From Phoronis australis (taxonomy: Eukaryota > Phoronida > Phoronidae): DNA of 64,000 nucleotides. Below the pieces are notes generated by a model, which searched no databases, had not been told where the DNA came from, and was given only the letters and a program-made list of their open reading frames with translations. Shown piece after piece: positions 37,281-48,647 of this stretch. Position 1 is the first letter of the stretch. Each line of letters opens with the position of its first letter. The stretch spans positions 385,737 to 449,736 of the forward strand of contig NMRA01000257.1 in the NCBI GenBank assembly GCA_002633005.1, in the 5' to 3' direction. The translations under genes were made by a program, and so were the position numbers.

Positions 37281-37664
37281 AGGCGTACCAACGCCTTTCC
37301 CGCCACTGTGCCGGCAAATTTCCACTACCACTACAGACCGTTGGGATGTCTTGAGAATACAGGCATAACTTTTGTAACATCCATGGATGAACAAGGACAT
37401 CATGTTCCATACATTTCTTGCTGCGAAAAAATATCTGAGACAAAGCCAGTGGCCGTGCTGTGGCTGATAAAGCAGAATTTCGATTCTAGCCGGTGTCCAC
37501 AAGCTAAAATAAATTTGTTGACTTAAACCAATCAAACAATGGGAGGGGCTGACAGAGGAATTTATTCCTCTGCTTTTAAATTTACGAACCACTATGTAGT
37601 GACTGTATTTTTGTCCACCGAATCTGTGTCCGGATCTAGAGATAGCCAATGAAGAAGTCCTCTA
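37281..37664. other. No recognised gene
   Basis: Conflicting open frames extend from the HINE-like 3' end into this stretch. None has a recognisable motif. Confidence 0.45.
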
Positions 37665-38400
37665 TTAATATGATTAGACTGATCACTGCGAGACTGAGGT
37701 TTCTCATTACTAGCCACCACACCAAATCCTTGTACCAGAGTCATTAAAGAGTTGGGGTGTAGGTATCAGCCGCTGAAGACAAGCACTAAACTGATTCGAA
37801 ATAATTAACTGCCGAGATCAATGCTCACATGGAATATCTCTACTCTGTCGTCTGATCAGCTGAGGTGGTGCGAGGTTTAATGTAGAGCGATGACCTGATG
37901 TAGCAGTGATGCTGCAGAGGCAGTGCCTAAAGGTTGTAAACCTGTTATGTAGTGTGCTGGCCTCATGCAGAGGTGATGCAATCTGAATATGTTCACGATC
38001 CAGCCATCTATTATATAAAATGCATCGTTTGCACAAACTCCGTCTCCCCAGCTCCACTACAGACCTTCGTTGCACTCGTTTCGGCACCGCCTTGGTCCCA
38101 GGTATTGCACCTGCCCCCTATTTGGATTCGAGGTGTTAGATTTTTTCTTGCGGGCCGTTTTTTCGCAGACGCAGAAGGAGCATGACCAGTTTCGTACTGG
38201 TCTTGGTGACGTCAGTTTGTCGGCTCAATGGCCTGGGTGACGTCACTCCATCGGCTTAATTTCACTCCCTCCGACTTCTGTCACGTATATAATTCATCGG
38301 GCCTGTCGCCACCAAAATTAATGATGCCTCATTAAAAAATTTTTACTCTTTCTTGAGTAAACTAAATTATTTACCCGGGTGTTGGAAAATTGGCATTCTT
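37665..38400 (-). mobile_element. Possible diverged LTR with cAMP-response-element-like sites
   Basis: Resembles LTR family A (minus) in outline: GAGACTGAGGTTTCTCATTA, AACTGCCGAGATCAATGCTCACA (compare AACAGGCCGAGACCAACGCCCACA). It carries two TGACGTCA octamers (about 38209 and 38239), a GACCAGTTTCGTACTGGTC palindrome (about 38184) and a TATATAA-like box (about 38286). Similarity is weak and the ends are undefined; it could instead be an unrelated promoter-like repeat. Confidence 0.35.
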
Positions 38401-38991
38401 CAGTTATTGTGCTACTAAAATTGCGATGCGCTCTTTAGGCGCCATTGCGTCACCTATCGGGCCAATTTCCATGTTCTTCAATCAACTGTGGAGGTTGTGT
38501 ATATGTCATAACAATCGGAAGTGTTTCATTTCGTTACAAGTTTTTACTATTTTAATACCAAAAAAAACAATTTCTGAAAATACTCTAGAGAGATATCACA
38601 AAGTTTTGGAAAATGGAGCGTACGTGCGCATGTCACGAGATTGCACTGTTTTCAAAATGACTGCACTAGGATTTTTCTATGTTACAAAAGGCAAAGAATT
38701 ACGAAAAATAACGTTTACTAGATTTTGTTTACTTCTATAAATGGCTGTAACGGGCACTCTGAATGTCGATTCATTCCCAGATTCTGCATGCACCCCTGTA
38801 GGTTGTTAGCTCTTAAGTTTCACGATGAGGTGACGAGCTGAGCATCCGGGTTGTGTGAAATTTCGGTGTCTAACGGAGCTCTACGCACGGCTACCTAGCT
38901 GTATGTTGACGAGTCTTCATACAGGTAGCTGCCTTTCTACCTCAGTATGTACATTTATAATACAACTTTTGTAAATACATCCAGGGGCGGA

Positions 38992-39123
38992 TCCAGGATT
39001 TGAGTTGGGGGGAGGCACCGCAAATAGAGTATTAGCCAGAATTTTGCCCTTCAGACAAATGGAAGCTGGGAGAATTTTATGGGGGGCCATGCCCCCCTTG
39101 GCCACCCTATAAATCCGCCACTG
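38992..39123. mobile_element. 132-bp MITE with inverted ends and 5-bp target duplication
   Basis: The left end CAGGGGCGGATCCAGGATTT and the reverse-complemented right end CAGTGGCGGATTTATAGG form imperfect terminal inverted repeats. Both sides carry ACATC (38987-38991 and 39124-39128), a perfect 5-bp flanking duplication. The interior has G-rich and C-rich tracts that pair (GGGGGGCCATGCCCCCC). No coding capacity. Confidence 0.85.
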
Positions 39124-40079
39124 ACATCTATATACTTTGTGTACTAAATGCATTCTTAGTTTTCACTTTAAACTGAAGAATATCTGATTACTGTACTTTG
39201 TGTTACGGTAGGGTCAAATGTTCTGGAAAGAAATTTGTACTGCCAAGGGGAAGAATCCCACAGCCGCACACCTTAATTGCCTACTAAAATCTGACAGGTG
39301 ACAGAAATTCTGCTTGAACCTTTGAACACGGTCTCTTCAAAAGTATTCCTGTCTCTTGCGATGAATGACTCGATCAGTTCATTCTTAGATGTAGCTATTT
39401 CCCCTCAGCGTTTCCCACTAGCTGCTTGCCGAAAGCACCGGTAACTAACGGTAACTAACGGCTAGTAGAACCAGATTAGCATAACCTCTGGAAATTAAGT
39501 GGCATGATTACACTCCCTGAACCCAAGGGCTGTTTTTTGTCACAATTCTTGCCAATCAGAGTTATGCCAACCCAACTGTGAATATCTTATCAATATCCTA
39601 TACTTGACCCAGGGTGCCCGAATTCAATAAAAGAGGACAATAACAGATCCCCAACAGTGTTAGGCTACAGAGAAATGAACTTCCAAAACAAAACCATATG
39701 TGGCTGGCATCATAGATTATGCAATGTATGGTAAACAATTCTCTGAAACCAGCTAGTGACTCATCTAATCAGAATAGGATCTTGTATTCTAACAAACATC
39801 TTGGTAGGTAAATCTCACCAAAAATCTCACCAATTTAGAACACATGGTAGACTGGAAAATTTTTATTTTCCCATTTTTATAAATGATTCAGTATCATAAC
39901 AATGCTAAATGTCATACACAAGTTCTGTATCACAGCTACCAAACAGAAAAACATTTTGAAAAACTCGTTCACAACAACATTTAAGCCCTTGAAAAATTAT
40001 TTTTGTACGAAATTGAGGACATTTTACCACAACTGAGTAGACAGCATCGTGAAAAGACATCTTGTAGTTGAAGCTAGAA
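39124..40079. other. No recognised gene
   Basis: No feature except a small GGTAACTAAC duplication at about 39440-39459. Confidence 0.5.
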
Positions 40080-41220
40080 TATACCCAAACTTAATGAGCA
40101 TGTAGAAAAAGGACCCATCACTATTGGCCAGCTTGGAGGGGCTAACAGAGGTGTGAACTGGAGCAAACTTAGAATATTGATACCAAGGTAATTCCACACA
40201 CGAATGGAAACATTTGATGAAAGTGACATCATAGACATAACGATATGCTCCAGCATGTTTTCAAAAGAAGACGGGAAAGACATAACGATATGCTCCAGCA
40301 TGTTTTCAAAAGAAGACGGGAAAGACATACAGAGCAAAGGAGCCAATTCCTTACCCCAATGCCAAACATCACAATCAATATACTGAATCTCAGCCTCGCA
40401 AGGCAACTGGATACAACACATTCTCAAAACACTGCTTCATGTGCTTCAGACCACCTTCAAATCACCACCTTCCATTGGCTCGGCATCATCAGAGGACATA
40501 ACTCCTGCTCACAACCTGTTCTAAACTAATGGCACACATGTCATCACTCCCATTAACATCCTGTACAAATGGAAGGTTTTAGAACCAAGACATGTGGTGC
40601 CAAACATAACTTTTAACCTTTCCAGATGAACTACTTTGCACCATGGAATTGGGTATACTGATGCCGTACTAGTGTTGGACATCTCCCCAGGTTTTTGACA
40701 AACTGTCTCACCCAGCACATAGTACTACTATACGGCATCGATAACCTCACTCGACAGTGGATAGAAACCAACATGTCATCATCATAGGTGAATCTTTAGC
40801 TCCAGTTGTCCAGTAGAATCCAGCATCCCACAGGGGACAGTAATTGGCCCAGCTCTCTTCTATACTTCTCAATATATAAGCTTCCTACCTGACCTTGTGA
40901 GACCTGTCTTGGTCCCTCAATGAGAAGGTTGTATACAGCTCAGATGTATAGTCAGATGTTTACTCTGAGTATTCAGCAACTGAGAGTATGTATATGAGGT
41001 ATACTCTGATAACAGCTACAACTGGCAGCAGCAAAGTGAGTACTGTGTCTATGAGACCAATGAAAATTTATATATACAAGTTTCAAATGTGTGGGTTGCA
41101 TCCATTCATGATTTCTACAGGAAGCAATGGTAAACAACTCTGGGATCTTTCACAACAATCATATGGTAGTGGTCATCTGTCTCAAGGTATCCTTATGTGA
41201 ATGACCATTACATAATCTAG
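40080..41220 (+). mobile_element. LINE remnant with reverse-transcriptase motifs
   Basis: Across several frameshifts and stops the plus strand gives, in order: MEGFRTKTCGAKHN (compare QHGFRxxxSCxxQL, about 40568-40610), YTDAVLVLDIS then VFDKLSHPAH (compare TDAVxLDFSKAFDKVPH, about 40658-40720), YGIDNLTRQWIE (about 40734-40770), HVIIIGESLAPV, and SIPQGTVIGPALFY (about 40832-40873; compare SGVPQGTVLGPLLF). These are the standard reverse-transcriptase blocks of a non-LTR element. The catalytic xADD box is not intact. The 5' part contains a 45-bp tandem duplication at 40233-40330. Confidence 0.85.
40233..40330. repeat. 45-bp tandem duplication
   Basis: Two almost identical adjacent copies of a unit containing CATAACGATATGCTCCAGCA, in frame (15 codons), inside the LINE-derived region. 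Confidence 0.95.
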
Positions 41221-42011
41221 TCTACTATAGAGTTCATCAAAACATGTGTGGGTGCACTGGGCCACTGACTCAGCTGAAAGCCAAACAAGTTACTATAAAC
41301 ATCAACAATTTCTCAGTAAATTAGAAATATCAATAATACTATCAAAACAGCATTCTAAGTAAAATGGGCAATTCCCTGAAAAGGTCAACCTGGAGACAAA
41401 AAAAAATTAAAATTGTGGCTATACTAACATTCCTGGTTTCATCTGAAAGCCCAGTATCTCTAGTTTCAGGATCCATATTTGACCTATAAACTTTCAATTT
41501 TTCCCCAAATGGACCCATTTTTGGAAGTTACTTGACCCTAAAAAATTACCTCAATTTTCATGTGTGTTGCTAATTGTCATAAATAAGCTAATTATTGGTA
41601 TTTCAATAAACTATCAAACTTGTGCAATCACATGATCCCCAAACTTTATAAAAAATTTTCAATCAATTAAAATAAATTCCAGTTCTCTTTTAATATGTTA
41701 CTCAAAACTATTAAACAAAATTTTAGATCGCAGGGATTAGTCCTTAAGTCAGAAATTGCATGACAAGACGTAAAGCAAATTTGTAGGTCCGTCAATAAAA
41801 ATAACCTTAGGTCATATTTTTACTTTCTAAACTTGCAGAAGATGAAATGTATCTCACAACTAAGTACCTTAAAATGACTTAAATATTACAAAGGCAGCTT
41901 CAAAATTTAGAGTAAAAAAGTTGCTACAGATTTGTACTAGATGTGCACTGGACTTTTTCAAATCCAAACGTATTTGCAGAAAAATTATAGTTTACAATGT
42001 CATCTAGTTAT
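41221..42011. other. AT-rich, no recognised gene
   Basis: May include decayed 3' LINE sequence. No motif was recognised. Confidence 0.45.
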
Positions 42012-42792
42012 TGTAATATAATAAGGCTATGCCCTCCATGTGCACGAAATTTCAGGGGATATGCTACCTCTGTAGTAGTTAAATGCAGGAATAGTGCTCT
42101 GATGTTGAAAACCCAGGAATAGAGGCAGTTATGCAATAATACAGGAATAGTGGCAGCTATCCTAGAATTTTGAGTTATAGCGAGATGGACATATATGTAC
42201 ATGCAGAGTGGGTTCATCGCGTGGTCAGTTAGTTCGTTATATTCAGCTCGTCATAGAGAGATGGACATATATGTACATACAGAGTGGGTCCATCGCGTGA
42301 TGCCACTAAAGTTTAGTATTTAAAGTACTGACTCTCGAGACCAGGGCAGACTGGATCCACCATAGATCACAACTTCAGACTACGGGGCACGACTCCAGAG
42401 ACTACTGAGACGAAGCCGGGGCCAGACGAGCAACTTCTGTGACCAAAGAGTCTAGGAGAAAGGACAACTGAGGTATAGACACTTATCACGGGCGTTGGTC
42501 TCAGCCCGTTAGTCAATTTGAACTGGCTAGTGATTGTTCTGGAGGGTTAGTTCTGTTGTGACTTGTTTTGTGTTGGCGTGTGCGGTAGCTACGGGGAACC
42601 AGTGGCACTGTTAATTAGTAGTTTTCTAGTAGGGATATCTTGTCTCAATCAGTTAGTCGTAAGTCTCACAACTTATTGTAATCTATAATTTGTAAATCAC
42701 AACGCTGCAAATTAATAGACGTATTTTATTGTTAAAGTATTCGTGTGTTGTTTTATTTGTTACCACGTGCGTGCCATTTATCGGCCGCAACA
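42012..42792 (+). mobile_element. LTR family A, most complete solo copy
   Basis: About 781 bp from TGTAATATAATAAGGC to GGCCGCAACA (TG...CA ends). It contains a TATTTAAAG TATA-like box (about 42317) followed by the segment shared by all family members (TTGGTCTCAGCCxGTTAGTCAATTTGAAC, about 42493-42522, and GGAGGGTTAGTTCTGTTG). A small internal duplication of the phrase AGATGGACATATATGTACAT lies at about 42183 and 42261. Flanking 5-mers differ, so no target duplication is evident. No internal retrotransposon sequence adjoins it. Confidence 0.8.
42317..42325 (+). promoter_or_regulatory. TATA-like box of LTR family A
   Basis: TATTTAAAG precedes the segment conserved among copies. The copy at 55161 has TATTTAAGG in the same place (about 55668), followed by ACTAACAG. 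The position suits a U3/R promoter, inferred from conservation only. Confidence 0.5.
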
Positions 42793-43707
42793 CGCACTGA
42801 TATACCACATTATTCTAAGTGGAAATCAACTTATTAAAATCAGACAACTGGACCACATTATAAAATGTAAATAAAACAAAATTTTAAGTTAATGAACTTA
42901 TTGTTTTTATGTTGATGCCCCGTATTTGTACAGAAATGCTCATTGTTTGGGAAATTCAAGATGCAAAAATATTCACACAAAAGAATTTGGAGCTCTAGAG
43001 TATAAACAACAAAGAGACTTGGAGGAACACATGTCAAGTTGCTGTTACAAGCATGTGTCATTTCTACTCTGACCTGCTTGGCTGATTTTGTTGAAAAAGA
43101 CACTGGTCATTTTTGAGGGGTAAGCAACCAGTCATCTACTTTATTGAGCATTTTTGTCACACTCTCACTGACTGCAGACACTCTTTTTGTGTTTTTCAGT
43201 GTCTTGGGTCATTGGGTGGCTTGTATGAAGAGATTTCATAGCAAATGATTACATTGTCTCGTCTTACATATTTTTGATCCAGCAATCTTTTTGAGAATTA
43301 GACTAATTTTTTTCTGCTGAGCTTTGAGGAAATTGAAACCTGCGTTTAGAAACGAATGAGAAAATTGTTGAAGACCACAGGAAGAACATTAATGCATCTG
43401 GGAGAAAAATAAATATCTGCTGAATATTCTATGAAACTCAAAAATGCCATCGTGGATCAAGAAATTCATAATTGTACTTGCGCGAACTGTGATGTGACAT
43501 TATTTAATGCCTCTTATTAATTTGAAAAGAAGGCACGAGTTAAAGAGTTGGATAAAAAGCTAATCATGCTAGTCCCTAAATAGAGACCAACATCTGATAA
43601 GTTAGCTCTATACATTCCTAAATCACAATCCTAAATGCAATTAATTTAAGATGTTTTGTTTTCACACTGGAAGACAGCACGGGTGATTTGAATCAAAATA
43701 TGAAAGC
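42793..43707. other. No recognised gene
   Basis: AT-rich, ending at the single N at 43708, which marks an assembly break at the edge of a HINE-like array. Confidence 0.5.
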
Positions 43708-43708
43708 N

Positions 43709-44615
43709 AGTAAGAACATACATGCCAATTTTCACAATCATACTTGTAGCGGTTTGGTTGATAGAGGGGTGGACGCCAAAAAACAGACTGAAAAACAGTA
43801 AAAATGGCCACTGGGTGTCGCAAACTAGGTCAAATCCATCCGAAAATGGGAGGATAGCGTCATCGCACTAATAGGTGCCTACATACCAAATTTCATGAAA
43901 ATTCGTTAAGGACTTGTGAAGATACAGAGGTAAACGTAAAAAAATAAAATTGCCACTAGGGGGCACACTGGTAGGCGGATACGTCCAAAAGTCGTCATCG
44001 TCTGTTGTTAACACCATATAAATATACTTACACAATTTCGTAAAGATCCTGCAAACGGTTTAGGAGATATAGCCATAGGCGAAAAAAAAACAAAACTGCC
44101 ACTAGGAGGCGCCACAGAAGTCGAAATCGTCGGAAAATCATTGTCAACCGTCCTCTACATAGTAAGCATATACATGCCAATTTTCACAATCATCCTTTGA
44201 GCGGTTTGGTTGATAGAGGGGTTGACGCACAAAAACAGACTCAAAAACACTAAAAATGGCCACTAGGTGGCGCAAACTATGTCGAATCCATCTGAAAACG
44301 GGAGGATAGCGTCATCTCGCTAACAGGTGCCTACATACCAAATGTCATGAAAATCCGTTCAGGACTTTTGAAGATACAAAGGTAAGCGTAAAAAACTAAA
44401 ATTGCCACTAGGGGGCACACCGGTAATCGGATCCGTCCGCAAGTTCGCACATGCCGTCCCATTCATGAATGGAACATATGTGCCAAATTTCATGAACATA
44501 TGTCAAAGGGTTTTGGAGATAGAGCAGCGGACGCCAGACGCCGGACGGACGCCGCCCGTACGGACGGACGGAGATGACGGCATAATGCGTCCACATATAA
44601 ATATGTGGGCGCAAA
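43709..44615 (+). mobile_element. HINE-like element with tandem modules, 3' part
   Basis: Begins at an N inside a module and runs through six or so modules with GGCCACTAGGTGGCGC, GCCACTAGGGGGCACAC and GCCACTAGGAGGCGCCAC starts. It ends with ACGGACGGACGGAGATGACG, then the hairpin CCACATATAAATATGTGG and GGCGCA (about 44590-44613). The 3' end is nearly the same as in the 37280 copy, so both come from one family. The 5' end is absent, probably lost at the assembly break. Confidence 0.85.
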
Positions 44616-45585
44616 AAAGTCGATGCTGTCTACTAAACTATGCTCCACACTTTGTTTTAAGAAGATACTGAAGTCTTGTTACTAATACTTTTAAAACGCC
44701 ACCTTTATTACTTACATGGTCATGCATCAGAATCATCAGTGAGATGGCCCACAGTGTAATTTTGTACAAGCTTAGGGCAAGTTCTAATTTAAAAAAACAA
44801 TTACATAAAATGCGTTTTTATTACAGTGATGATTACTAATGTTTTGAGCTTTATTTCACATTTCATATTTTGATGATCACATTTAGTTATTAGTTTCGAA
44901 TTAGATTTCTATTTAATGCATAAAAACAGTTTTCCTGATAACCAACAGCTGTCAAATACAAAATGATTTATCAGTCTCATTCTCTTTAATCAAACGTATT
45001 GAAAAGTTAAAATCCTAGAGTACATTCCTGCACAGGCCTACCTGTGATTTCGTGCAAAAGGTCAATCGGTACATTTTAATTAAAAAACTTTAATCAGTAG
45101 CAGATCAATAAATAGCTTAAACACTGCAAAAGTTTGAATCATTCTGAATTGATATCTTAGTCACAACAAAAAACTAATACTAGAAATTCAGAGGATACTC
45201 CGTCACCTACGTACGTTACACTAACTCAACTTACATTGAGCTGTCTGACAAAAACTTCTTAGAAGATATCATCAAAAATGAGTGTGTTGTACTTTGCAAA
45301 CATTCCACTAAATCAGCGTATAAAACAAAAATTTGTAACTTAATGCAACTAACAGAAAATTAATGTTAAAAATGTCTTTTTAAAAATTCAAATTCTCTGC
45401 GAACGTCCGTCACACCCCTTTAAAGGCAATTTTCTCAGTGAGATACAAAGATAGGGGAAAGTTGATACATGCTTTGAAAGCTACCAATGAGACCTATCAA
45501 TTGAAGTATTATTTTCCTAGGATGAACATTTTTTTCACAATTGATCAAAATGTTCTCTGACTGTACGTCCGTCACAAATGGAGTT
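44616..45585. other. No recognised gene
   Basis: Nothing identifiable except two copies of ACGTCCGTCACA-like sequence (about 45404 and 45565) that bracket an AT-rich stretch next to the LINE remnant. Confidence 0.45.
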
Positions 45586-46196
45586 GTCCAAATATATCAT
45601 GAATATACCACGGACTTCGTGACACAGTCCATCTCAACTTCCTCCATTCGACTCTTTGCAAATGATACTGTGCTACTACCTCCTCCCTAAATGACAACTC
45701 TCTCGCTGCATGGGAAAGCTCACCTCACCAACCAATATGCAGTTATCACCTCACCAACCAATACACAGTTATCACCTCAACAACCAACCACTTGAACATA
45801 ATGATCACACCTCACACTTAGGCACAACACTTTTTTCCAACCTTAACTACTCAACTACCACAATAAATCCTTCCACTTTATAAATGAAAAATAAAATTGC
45901 TCCACAAGCCACCAAGATCACTAGTTTGTACAAAAATGAAAAATTCATCAGTAGAGGACCCATTCATCAAAACAAACATAAACAAATTAGAAAAGATCAA
46001 TGGACACTTGCCAAGTTTGTCACAAATATCCATTCTACCTAATCATCTGTCACATCTATGCTACAAAAACTAAACTGGCCAACACTACAAGACCGAGGCA
46101 CTCAGAACAAGGTCACTCTCCTAAATACAAAATTATGCCCAACATGGTAGTCACACCTTTCTCCTATCTCCCACCAACCACACCTAAACCAAACGG
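45586..46196 (+). mobile_element. LINE remnant, 5' portion (split by foldback insertion)
   Basis: Plus-strand translation gives VTQSISTSSIRLFANDTVLL (about 45622-45681). This is the reverse-transcriptase LFADDTVLY box with one of the two catalytic Asp residues changed to Asn (FAND). Then NDNSLAAWESS (compare LDSLAAWESxW), a LEHNDHTSHLGTTLFSNLNY match to the xYLGVTLxxxLxW region (about 45790-45845), and later YKIMPNMVVTPFSYLPPTTP (about 46122-46190; compare YKILxNLVxIPxxxLxPxxR). Stops and frameshifts are present. It continues at 49290. Confidence 0.85.
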
Positions 46197-46305
46197 TTAA
46201 CAGACTGCTAAACACTGTGTCGGATGCAAAAACACAACTCAGGTACCTGCAAACATCGTTCACCAACTCACATACACACGATCGGAATCACAAAATACAA
46301 TTCAT

Positions 46306-48647
46306 CAGGGCTTGACACTAATAAAATCGCCAGGTTTCATTTTGTGACCAAGCCAAAATCCCACGTTGCATTTTCAAAATCTAGCCAGGTCGCAAAATTT
46401 TCCCGCCATTTTTACGCGTCAAAATTGATTTTAATAGATCGAGAAAATTTTTAAACTATGCTCTTACCTGTAGCATTAAATACTCACAAATTGCAGATCG
46501 CAAAATTGAGTTCGTTCATGCAGGTATGGAGTTACTGTTCTTCACGACCGCCATTGAAAGGCTCTAGAGGGCAAGACAAGTTGCCGACGTAAAAGTTGAA
46601 TCAATGCTCTCTAACTGACATGTGCATTCGAGTAGCCTAAGTTTGCGATAGATCAAGTTTAAGTCTAATACTGGAATAAAAACTTACTAAAATTTAACGA
46701 CATTGCGTCTGCATCTCACAGACTTCAGCTTGGCTTGTGAGTTGTTACATTATCATTCTTCTGGCCAATTGGTGGCGTTTTGACCAGACGACGCGGGATT
46801 GATGTCAGAACATCATCCCATACGTGTGAAAAATCAAATCTTAAGCCGCCTCTTTTATTTAAGTTTGTGATGTGAAAAGGGAGAAAATGTCCGTTGAAAA
46901 AGTATCCGAGATTTTGCTAGGTTTGACCTGCTATTGGCTGTCATCAAAGTCGTTAAAGATCCAAACTAACTCGGAGTGCAAATTCCCTCCACTTTTTGTT
47001 CGCAGCCCAAAGTTTGCAACTTAACTCGACGTTTGAAAAACATCTGTCAAAAAAAACGCGAAATGATGCCCTAACCAAATGAATTATTTGGATGCGCGGG
47101 AACAATTCGGTGCAAATTTCACAACAAAAATGTGGTACTTGTGCTATTTACGTACTCAACAATTAGTTTTCCGTGAATAGAATAGCCTCGAAATAATACC
47201 CGACTCCGTGCGGGATTCCATCGTGTAATTCGAGTTTGCTCCTCAACTCCTTCCAAGTACGGAAAAATAGGTCAGTCACGAAACAACACGCATGTCACTA
47301 GTGTTAACTTTCTTTCGGAGGTATGAAACAAAGCCGGGACTTGGTTTTTACATATTGAGAAAAGACGTGTTTTGAAAACTGAATTTGTTTTGTAAAATGA
47401 GAGTGACACACTATATAGATGCGTGTTCACTAACCACAATTTCGCATCTAGTACCCGTTTAGTTGCAATAGCTGGCTACAGGCATAGAATATAGGGTTTA
47501 GGGAACATCGACCTCGGGGAAACATCATCACAGGAAAATATCAGTTCTGAGTTACCAGGTGTATCGGTCCCGGGGAATATCATAAAGCATCGGGTATTTT
47601 ATAACAGCCGGGAATGTGAGAGTTCATTTTCAAAAAACCAATGGGTGCTTAATGGAGCCAAGCCAGAAGACTCTTTCATTTAGGACTGTCACTGTTCTCT
47701 TTTGATGTGCAGCTTTGAAGTGGTGTGCGCGAGTTCTACATTTTATGCTGGCAATGTGTGAAAGACAATTCATATTTCGCGCACATAGCTCCAGAAACAA
47801 GTAAAGGGGTTTGAGAATTTTTTGCAACTGAAAGTTAAGACGTGGCCATCATTTGGCGATTAATAGGGTTGTCATTTTCACTTTGGCTGTCGTATGCAAT
47901 AAAAAACGAGACGCACATCTCTAAGTCACGATTGTCTTCCGGAACAGCTTGCATGCTAACAACGGGACCGACCAGCGCTGCAGTGCGATATCAAGGATAT
48001 TGTCGTGGATGTTTGGTACATGTAATAAGGACATCTTACGCGAAAAATGAACAATTTGTCCACCACAAAGTTTGGTAAGTTGATTGCTTAAATACCGCAG
48101 TTTTGTGAGGTTTTATCATGTTATGCAGTGGCCCGAAACTTTCTGCGGCGAATCTGGAAATTTGCAAAAGTGGCCGAAAATGTTAGCCAATGAAACACGT
48201 CAAAGATCGATTCTGCATATCCCATGTTCACGTGACTTGTTTACAAGTCATCGGGAGGGCTGTTCTCGGTTAGTGTTCTTTTGAACTTGGATTTGGCAAC
48301 AACCAAATAACGATGGGATTAACAGTGCTGTAGTGGGGTGTAGGAGCACATAGGCGCAGCCAACCACCTTTAGGCATTTGAACGTCGCGCCTACACACCA
48401 TAAGTTACGTTCAGTGTTCAAGGTGATACGGTGGACTTTGGGCGTCTACTTACCTCTAATTTTACCACTACAGCACTGATTAACAAGAGTTGCTTTATAT
48501 TTGCCAGGTATCTGCCGAGATCAGCTCGCATACTTTGGAAATTCCAGGTCGCATTTTGCGACTTGATATGAACTGACAAAAATCTCAGCTCTCATTTCCT
48601 AATTTAAAGTCGCAAATGCGACCTGCAGCTCGTTATGTCGAGCCCTG
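46306..48647. mobile_element. 2.3-kb non-autonomous hAT-like element inside the foldback arm
   Basis: Ends CAGGGCTTGACA (46306) and TGTCGAGCCCTG (48647) are inverted repeats with one mismatch. Subterminal GGTCGCAAAAT / GCGACCTG motifs occur near both ends. CAGGG-type ends fit the hAT superfamily. It splits the foldback left arm precisely. An 8-bp target duplication is not clear (CAATTCAT versus TTCAGTTA). There is no transposase-length frame, so it is non-autonomous. A plus-strand frame at 47842-48075 ends at a good donor (TTG|GTAAGT) but has no ATG at its start. Confidence 0.75.
48323..48478. mobile_element. 156-bp MITE nested in the hAT-like element
   Basis: Ends CAGTGCTGTAGTGG and CCACTACAGCACTG are perfect 14-bp inverted repeats. 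GATTAAC occurs at both boundaries (48317-48323 and 48478-48484), giving a 5- to 7-bp target duplication depending on where the end is drawn. Non-coding interior. Confidence 0.9.

Noticed and set aside
37129-37649. Open frames of 104 and 159 codons, minus strand
   Set aside because: They run through the HINE-like 3' modules, so they are not evidence for a gene.
38390-38740. 116-codon plus-strand frame
   Set aside because: No recognisable domain, no splice or promoter context, and it lies beside repeat-derived sequence.
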